Made by a program: the position numbers and the translations under genes
Notes under the pieces: generated by a model
Told to the model about the DNA's origin: nothing
The model's database searches: none
The model's input: only the letters and a program-made list of their open reading frames with translations
Virus record (IMG/VR): IMGVR_UViG_3300002242_000927
Coordinates: 1-26,765 of that record
Reading direction: 5' to 3' (one strand)
DNA: 26,765 nt
From: a virus
Part shown: positions 23,296 through 26,765 of the stretch, one piece after another
How positions within the stretch are numbered: position 1 is the stretch's first letter
Layout: the number at the start of each line of letters is the position of its first letter

Positions 23296-23403
23296 ATTAG
23301 TGTAATGATGATCCTGTTTGGTACGGTAGGTCTGATTCCCTGTTGATGCTGATATTGGTATAGGGAGTTTGATTGGAACAGTCCTGATTCCACCAACTCA
23401 CTT
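23296..23403 (-). pseudogene. Relic of a WN-repeat unit
   Basis: Directly after the stop of the 145-residue gene, in the same frame, the codons read KVSWWNQDCSNQTPYTNIS before drifting off to a stop. The core WWN-x-DC-x-NQTPYT is the repeat consensus. The first part of the unit is replaced by the end of the 145-residue gene. A GTG could start it but has no ribosome site, so I treat it as a decayed outer unit of the array. Confidence 0.6.
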
Positions 23404-23404
23404 T

Positions 23405-23842
23405 CTAAAAATCAGACAGGTTTATGCCTGAAAAAAGCATGCTGCCTGGACGAATGTGGCCATGCAAATCAATTTGATGGTTTTCTACCCATTCTTTTAC
23501 ACAACGTCTTACCAAAACGTCGTCTTCGTAAGCGTCCATGCTTACAACAGAAGTGTGGAGGTATTCATACCCTTCTGTTGCGAATGCGTGGTGATAGTCA
23601 GCACCACGCTTTAATGATGTTTTCAGCGTAACTTCTACGCTAAAAAAGTCTAAATCCTTTTTCCAGAAAAACCTACCTGGTTGTAGATAATTTGGTCTGA
23701 AGCCCAACTTGTCTCTAAGTTCTCTTGAGTCCGCAGTCCCTTCTGGGACTACCACTACTTTTCGTCCCACGAATCCCTTCATTGCAGCTTCAGAGTTTTG
23801 CTCTGAAGCTGCAACTAAAAATAATTTTTTTGAAGTTATCAT
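23405..23842 (-). CDS. Hypothetical protein (145 aa)
   Basis: This protein has an alternating beta-like start (KKLFLVAASEQ), a motif EAAMKGFVGRKVVVVPEGTADSRELRDKLGFRP (19-51), then PGRFFWKKD, a VEVTLKT strand and GYEYLHTSVV. It might bind nucleotide or a partner; no catalytic motif is clear. The ATG lies one base after the stop of the previous gene, so it is coupled. An alternative start is Met21, just after a perfect 14-bp inverted repeat. No family recognised. Confidence 0.55.
   Translation of the reverse strand: MITSKKLFLVAASEQNSEAAMKGFVGRKVVVVPEGTADSRELRDKLGFRPNYLQPGRFFWKKDLDFFSVEVTLKTSLKRGADYHHAFATEGYEYLHTSVVSMDAYEDDVLVRRCVKEWVENHQIDLHGHIRPGSMLFSGINLSDF
23782..23814. repeat. Perfect 14-bp inverted repeat, 5-base loop
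   Basis: Arms TTGCAGCTTCAGAG (23782-23795) and CTCTGAAGCTGCAA (23801-23814) flank the loop TTTTG. It lies within codons 10-20 of the 145-residue gene on the - strand. On the + strand it is followed by an A/T-rich run with seven T's about 11 bases on, so it could act as an attenuator or weak terminator for convergent transcription. Confidence 0.7.
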
Positions 23843-23843
23843 T

Positions 23844-24161
23844 TTAGTTATACCATTCGATTTTTGAGTACTGTTTTTTAGCCTTGGCTTTTTCAGCGTT
23901 TACATAAGCTTCGAGCGCGTCTAATCGGTCAAAAGCTTTTATCGAACCACCCACCAGCGCTTTGCGCCAGACTGTTTGAGAGTGCCTCAAATCAATTATT
24001 TTTGAGTCCATTTCGACAATCTTCTGCTCAATAGTCCAAATCCAACCCGACAAAGCAATTATCACAAGGAATGCTACTTTGAGTAGAATATGCTCCACTC
24101 TTATACTATCACCGGGTGATTGGGCAGATTGATCGAATCTTTCTTTAAATGTTGCTTTCAT
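23844..24161 (-). CDS. Single-pass membrane protein with coiled coil (105 aa)
   Basis: A polar N-terminus (MKATFKERFDQSAQSPGDS) precedes one transmembrane helix (about 25-43, HILLKVAFLVIIALSGWIW). A heptad-like region follows (TIEQKIVEMDSKIIDLRHSQ, then FDRLDALEAYVNAEKAKAKK). The architecture resembles the lysis-region protein at 5121-5372. It might be a second spanin-like or an anchored early protein. GAGG lies 10 bases upstream of the ATG. Function unknown. Confidence 0.55.
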   Translation of the reverse strand: MKATFKERFDQSAQSPGDSIRVEHILLKVAFLVIIALSGWIWTIEQKIVEMDSKIIDLRHSQTVWRKALVGGSIKAFDRLDALEAYVNAEKAKAKKQYSKIEWYN

Positions 24162-24202
24162 TTTATATATCCTCAGTTTATTTTTGTAATTTATGATTCA
24201 AT

Positions 24203-24511
24203 TTATATGGGGAATCCAGACAGGTCTTCCATTATTTCACTGTATTTTATTGCTTTATCTAAAGGAAACTCAGATAGAAGATTTTTAATAGCCTCTTCTT
24301 TAGTAGAAGCGTCGCCTACAGTATAAAAAGCTAGGGAGTAATCTAAACATTCTTGGCATTGACATTCAACGCCATAAGAAATAACGCACTTATTCTCCTT
24401 AATCCTTGACAGGATTATTTTTTCTTCTCTTTTTCTGGCCCGTTTTTTTAGCAAAACTATTGCAAGCTCTTTGCGTATACCACCGCAAGCAAACTTTATT
24501 AAATCATCCAC
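24203..24511 (-). CDS. Hypothetical basic protein with Cys cluster (102 aa, GTG start)
   Basis: I choose GTG at 24511, one base after the stop of the GIY-YIG gene and 9 bases after a perfect AGGAGG. The longer frame with an ATG at 24556 would overlap that gene by 44 bases. The product begins VDDLIKFACGGIRKELAIVL, has a basic run KKRARKREEK and a Cys cluster ECQCQECLD (metal binding possible), and ends in a helical KEEAIKNLLSEFPLDKAIKY segment. No family is recognised; co-expression with the GIY-YIG protein is likely. Confidence 0.55.
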   Translation of the reverse strand: MDDLIKFACGGIRKELAIVLLKKRARKREEKIILSRIKENKCVISYGVECQCQECLDYSLAFYTVGDASTKEEAIKNLLSEFPLDKAIKYSEIMEDLSGFPI

Positions 24512-24512
24512 G

Positions 24513-25307
24513 TTAATTATCCTCCTGAAGCTTTGGAACAAATCCCAACGCATCAACTAATTTCTCGACTTCTTCCTTAGCGTAGTAATAAATCTCTTCA
24601 TAAGGCAACTTGCGCTTTATTCCGTCTTGTAACGCTAGTTTTAATTTTTTTAATACTTTGGCATTTGTTTCATTGGTAAAGTCTTTTATACACACATCAT
24701 CTCTTGACATCATATTTAGCTCTCCAATTAAAGAATCAAGCGTGTCAAATATTTGAGCTTTAGTTATATAATTCCTAAAAATATCGGTTACATCAACAGG
24801 CGAAAGATCAAACCATTCACCAGATATATGTTTATCTGCATAGTCTTCGTGTAATTCTTTTTCTATTTCTTTTCCACCTCGTATTGTCACACAAACCTCT
24901 ATGAAGTTTTTATTACCTACTTGAATAGCTTGCAATCTACTCCTAATATTAGACGTACAACCTATTTTGTAACCACCTCCATTTGATACCATAATATATG
25001 TGGTATCGGGCTCTATGCTAGGTGTAAATTCTGGTTCGTATCCTTCTCCATCACCAAACCCCTTAAATAAATAAATGGTTTCCAGCATCGTTACGACTCT
25101 AGGACTTAGCAGGAATTGGTCATACTCCTGCCCCATTCTTGTTTTGAAAATTGATGGTATTATTTCATCTGTTATACCATGAGTGGACAGCCTTCTTATT
25201 GTCTTAAGTAGTGTCCTATGCGGGACATCTAACATTTTAGAAACCAACACCGATGTGGTTAAAATATCTTTTCTTATCACATGTACTATGTCATTATTCA
25301 TTAGCAT
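24513..25307 (-). CDS. GIY-YIG (T5orf172/MUG113-type) protein with N-terminal Rha-like HTH region (264 aa)
   Basis: Residues 16-95 (ILTTSVLVSKMLDVPHRTLLKTIRRL ... YDQFLLSPRVVTMLETIYLFKGFG) look like the N-terminal recognition region of Rha-type phage regulators. Residues 103-170 are a GIY-YIG-superfamily domain of the T5orf172/MUG113 kind: TYIMVSNGGGYKIGCTSN, IRSRLQAIQ, then EIEKELHEDYADKHISGEWF. Y104 and Y113 (YKIG) are the two core tyrosines, R122/R124 and E151 the likely catalytic Arg and metal-binding Glu. The C-terminus is helical. Such shuffled proteins occur in phages and large DNA viruses as regulators or nucleases. Start at MLMNND or the second ATG is uncertain; neither has a strong ribosome site. 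Confidence 0.7.
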   Translation of the reverse strand: MLMNNDIVHVIRKDILTTSVLVSKMLDVPHRTLLKTIRRLSTHGITDEIIPSIFKTRMGQEYDQFLLSPRVVTMLETIYLFKGFGDGEGYEPEFTPSIEPDTTYIMVSNGGGYKIGCTSNIRSRLQAIQVGNKNFIEVCVTIRGGKEIEKELHEDYADKHISGEWFDLSPVDVTDIFRNYITKAQIFDTLDSLIGELNMMSRDDVCIKDFTNETNAKVLKKLKLALQDGIKRKLPYEEIYYYAKEEVEKLVDALGFVPKLQEDN

Positions 25308-25381
25308 TATCCGTTATTTAAAAATACTATATTAACAAACTTACGCAACTATGACATAACAAATTATTTAAGTGTACAAGT

Positions 25382-25438
25382 CGCTTAATTTTTATATTCA
25401 ATATTCCAAAAGCTCTTTGCTGATAACTTCGCTTTTGC
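25382..25438 (-). pseudogene. Rha 3'-end relic / direct repeat copy 1
   Basis: The stretch 25308-25482 between the GIY-YIG and KilA-N genes has no gene. It holds a broken copy of the Rha gene end, reading SKSEVISKELLEY and stop on the - strand. It matches 26306-26358 (GESEVISKDLAIE and stop) with one mismatch in the first 22 bases, a short gap, then a nearly identical 23. The rest is AT-rich with no convincing promoter for the GIY-YIG gene, although TTGCGT and TATTTT 16 bases apart lie near its start. Confidence 0.65.
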
Positions 25439-25482
25439 TGCTTTTTTTAGTTATGAGTTAATTTATGGCCTTATATACTTTA

Positions 25483-26070
25483 TTAGTGCTGCAATAGCGC
25501 TAACCGTACAGCCTCTTCATTATTATTCATAGCGTTAGCGAGCAAGGAAATGTCATTGTGAATTTGATCTCGTTTCTTTAATTGCTCCTCGCTAGAAGTT
25601 TGCCAGTCACTAACCCCGCATTTTTCTTTTATCTGTTTTGCGACAACCGAAACAAATTTGTAAAATTCTTTTTTGTTGCCATGATGTGCATAAAGGCTAC
25701 CACACATTTTCTTGTACGAATTTCCGCTAGCGTTTCTATTTGCAAGCAACTGGTCATACATCCACTTGTATGCTTCAATCTTTAACTTTGGGCTTATTGC
25801 AAGAGCAAGATCGATAAAAAGGAATGGATGAACCCATGTTTTTTTATCTCTTGAAATAGCGTTCCCATATTCCTCTTTCAACTCTGCTATAAACTCAACT
25901 GTAGATTTTGATTTCAACCACATTGAAAGATTGAAAAGGGGCATATCTTGTCCAATTCTCCATTTATTACCAGCTTTTACTAGATCCGTCGCAGAAAAAA
26001 ACTCAGATTTGCTTTTTTGTTTGATCTCCACCCCAAACAATTCTCGTTTCATAATGACTTCTGTTTTCAT
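25483..26070 (-). CDS. KilA-N domain protein (195 aa)
   Basis: Residues 9-110 are a KilA-N domain: RELFGVEIKQKSKSEFFSATDLVKAGNKWR, FNLSMWLKSKSTVEFIAELKEEYG, then TWVHPFLFIDLALAISPKLKIEAYKWMYDQLL. KilA-N is a DNA-binding fold found in phage and large-virus regulators. Here the C-terminal part (115-195) is helical with no recognised second domain. GGAG lies 9 bases before the ATG. Upstream is a near-consensus promoter inside a large palindromic operator (26103-26154), so the gene is strongly but tightly controlled, quite possibly by its own product. It lies between direct repeats made of the Rha gene end. Confidence 0.75.
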   Translation of the reverse strand: MKTEVIMKRELFGVEIKQKSKSEFFSATDLVKAGNKWRIGQDMPLFNLSMWLKSKSTVEFIAELKEEYGNAISRDKKTWVHPFLFIDLALAISPKLKIEAYKWMYDQLLANRNASGNSYKKMCGSLYAHHGNKKEFYKFVSVVAKQIKEKCGVSDWQTSSEEQLKKRDQIHNDISLLANAMNNNEEAVRLALLQH

Positions 26071-26102
26071 TTATATTGACTCCGATTCCAGTTAACTAAA
26101 GA

Positions 26103-26154
26103 TTTAGTACAATATTATTACATCAGTTTTCTGATGTCAAGTTTTTGTACTAAA
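26103..26154. promoter_or_regulatory. Nested palindromic operator (52 bp) over the KilA-N promoter
   Basis: Outer arms TTTAGTACAA (26103-26112) and TTGTACTAAA (26145-26154) and inner arms ACATCAG (26120-26126) and CTGATGT (26131-26137) are both perfect. They share one centre (TTTT, 26127-26130) with exactly 7 bases between outer and inner arm on each side. Both -35 and -10 boxes lie within it. It should bind a dimer or tetramer contacting four half-sites. Confidence 0.85.
26112..26140 (-). promoter_or_regulatory. Strong sigma70-type promoter for KilA-N gene
   Basis: On the - strand, TTGACA (26140-26135) is separated by exactly 17 bases from TAATAT (26117-26112). Transcription should begin about 7 bases later, leaving a leader of some 35 bases before the KilA-N ATG at 26070. 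The host's sigma70 would read it before phage proteins exist, as expected for an early gene. Confidence 0.8.
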
Positions 26155-26170
26155 AAATTATGTTAATTTC

Positions 26171-26190
26171 ACCGCCCTGACGTGGGCGGT
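26171..26190. repeat. Short GC-rich hairpin upstream of KilA-N operator
   Basis: Arms ACCGCCC (26171-26177) and GGGCGGT (26184-26190) flank the loop TGACGT. It lies between the Rha/X relics and the KilA-N promoter, so it may terminate transcription coming from the right. On the - strand no U-run follows directly, but TAATTTTTT comes about 15 bases later. Confidence 0.55.
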
Positions 26191-26215
26191 ATTTCTCGTA
26201 TCCATAATCTTCAGT

Positions 26216-26274
26216 TTTATTTTAGATATTCAAGCAAAGCTCTTTGCGTTTTACACTTAGCATCAAGCGCCTTT
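26216..26274 (+). repeat. 59-bp exact direct repeat, copy 1
   Basis: It is identical to 26707-26765 over all 59 bases visible; the second copy is cut by the window edge, so the true repeat may be longer. On the - strand both copies encode the end of the same gene: KALDAKCKTQRALLEYLK and stop. Confidence 0.9.
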
Positions 26275-26321
26275 TTAACCGCGAGATCAATTGTATTCTT
26301 CGCCCCGCTTAATTTTTCTAT
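26217..26321 (-). pseudogene. 3'-end fragment of gene X, copy 1
   Basis: After a TGA the frame reads IEKLSGAKNTIDLAVKKALD and continues to the RALLEYLK ending, without any ATG, GTG or TTG start. The last 18 codons match the gene entering from the right edge at 26708. It is a duplicated 3' end left beside the Rha relic. Confidence 0.6.
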
Positions 26322-26358
26322 TCAATAGCCAGGTCTTTGCTGATAACTTCGCTTTCGC
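26306..26358 (+). repeat. Rha 3'-end direct repeat, copy 2
   Basis: This is the partner of 25382-25438. It is the genuine 3' end of the Rha relic (SEVISKDLAIE). The KilA-N gene with its operator lies between the two copies. Confidence 0.7.
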
Positions 26359-26686
26359 CGTGTAGCTCTGCGAATAGTTCTACTTTTGTTGCCTGTTTTC
26401 TAACAATCTTTCCAGCTTCGCGAGTAATTCTATATTTAGGTTGTTTCTTGTATCGTTGGAATGCTTCAAGTTCAATCCTGAATTTTTTAAATTGTTGAAT
26501 GATTTTTTTCTTAAATTGTACAACTGTTTTATTATTCCTTAATAGTGTCCCTAAAAACATAAATTGATCCTCATCTAACATATATTCATTAGCAGCGCGC
26601 CCACCAGTAGACTTTAACTTTCGCGTCTTTAAAACGCTAAAGTCAGCAAAATAAGATTTGTATTTTTCTAAATTATATCTTATTGA
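26318..26686 (-). pseudogene. N-terminally truncated Rha-type regulatory gene
   Basis: The frame is open from 26686 to the TAG at 26318. It reads LEKYKSYFADFSVLKTRKLK, STGGRAANEYMLDEDQFMFL and GTLLRNNKTVVQFKKKIIQQ, then a basic helical part. Only a late ATG at 26581 exists (87 residues). The 'GR-x-x-x-EY-x-LDE-x-Q ... LLRN-x-x-x-VV-x-FK' run is typical of Rha-like phage regulators, and the homologous part starts well before that ATG. So the N-terminal HTH half has been lost. Whether the 87-residue C-terminal part is expressed is unclear; no ribosome site is visible. The related GIY-YIG gene at 24513 may carry the missing kind of N-terminus. Confidence 0.65.
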
Positions 26687-26706
26687 CTAATAAACCTAAT
26701 AAAGAC

Positions 26707-26765
26707 TTTATTTTAGATATTCAAGCAAAGCTCTTTGCGTTTTACACTTAGCATCAAGCGCCTTT
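26707..26765 (+). repeat. 59-bp exact direct repeat, copy 2 (at window edge)
   Basis: Partner of 26216-26274, offset by 491 bases. The Rha relic lies between the two copies. Confidence 0.9.
26708..26765 (-). CDS. Gene X, 3' end (partial, continues past the right edge)
   Basis: An open - strand frame enters from the right and encodes 18 residues, KALDAKCKTQRALLEYLK, then TAA. The same ending is repeated at 26217. It is probably the intact gene whose 3' end was duplicated when the Rha-type gene arrived. No function can be read from so short an end. Confidence 0.4.
   Translation of the reverse strand, partial: KALDAKCKTQRALLEYLK

Noticed and set aside
22387-23403. Regular 84-base repeats considered as a CRISPR-like or iteron array.
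   Set aside because: There are no unique spacers between short conserved repeats. The whole unit is coding, in one frame, with substitutions that keep amino-acid motifs.
1-26765. Searched by eye for tRNA genes, integrase or transposase genes, and terminase/portal/capsid genes.
   Set aside because: None was recognised. The flanking direct repeats therefore cannot be tied to a standard insertion sequence or a phage attachment site.

Overview
The window is a stretch of a tailed-phage genome (free phage or prophage) that infects a Gram-negative host. Two small lipoproteins with lipoboxes, an M15-type endolysin, tail genes, and one very large polyvalent protein with a RadC/JAB motif and an LPD38-like C-terminal half support this. 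Two adaptor-like proteins, a nozzle/stabilisation-like protein and internal-virion-like proteins suggest a short-tailed (podovirus-like) virion. Terminase, portal and capsid genes are not in the window. The DNA is AT-rich and densely coded, with many ATGA, GTGA or TAATG overlaps.

Layout. Positions 1-21411 are all on the + strand. 1-561: tiny unknown genes. 571-2364: tailspike/fibre with a predicted beta-helix. 2388-4039: lysis/accessory cluster of two lipoproteins, a 30-residue membrane peptide, a Cys-rich protein, a transglutaminase/papain-like small protein and an M15 peptidase. 4040-4759: scarred region with an attC-like hairpin, a cassette-like gene and a Rha pseudogene. 4760-5511: small membrane proteins (candidate holin and coiled-coil partners). 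5502-10399: nozzle/stabilisation-like protein and tail/fibre proteins. 10417-19772: internal-virion-type proteins and the 2334-residue polyvalent protein. 19769-21411: a small protein and two adaptor-like proteins.

Positions 21469-26765 are all on the - strand, convergent with the structural block. They hold early/accessory genes: a MazG-like protein with a zinc ribbon, small Cys-rich proteins, two adjacent genes built from a 28-residue W/N/C/H repeat, membrane and coiled-coil proteins, a GIY-YIG (T5orf172-like) protein with an N-terminal HTH-like region, a KilA-N protein behind a strong promoter covered by a nested palindromic operator, and an N-terminally broken Rha gene.

Three things stand out. 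(1) The 28-residue repeat family (10 units in two coupled genes plus a relic) resembles no family I recognise. (2) Several accessory genes sit between direct repeats that are copies of the start or end of a neighbouring gene. This holds for the 108-residue gene, the segments between endolysin and holin, the KilA-N gene and the Rha relic, and suggests repeated insertion that duplicates the target gene terminus. (3) The KilA-N promoter lies inside a perfectly symmetric 52-bp double palindrome. All functions are assigned by reading motifs by eye; no database search was made.
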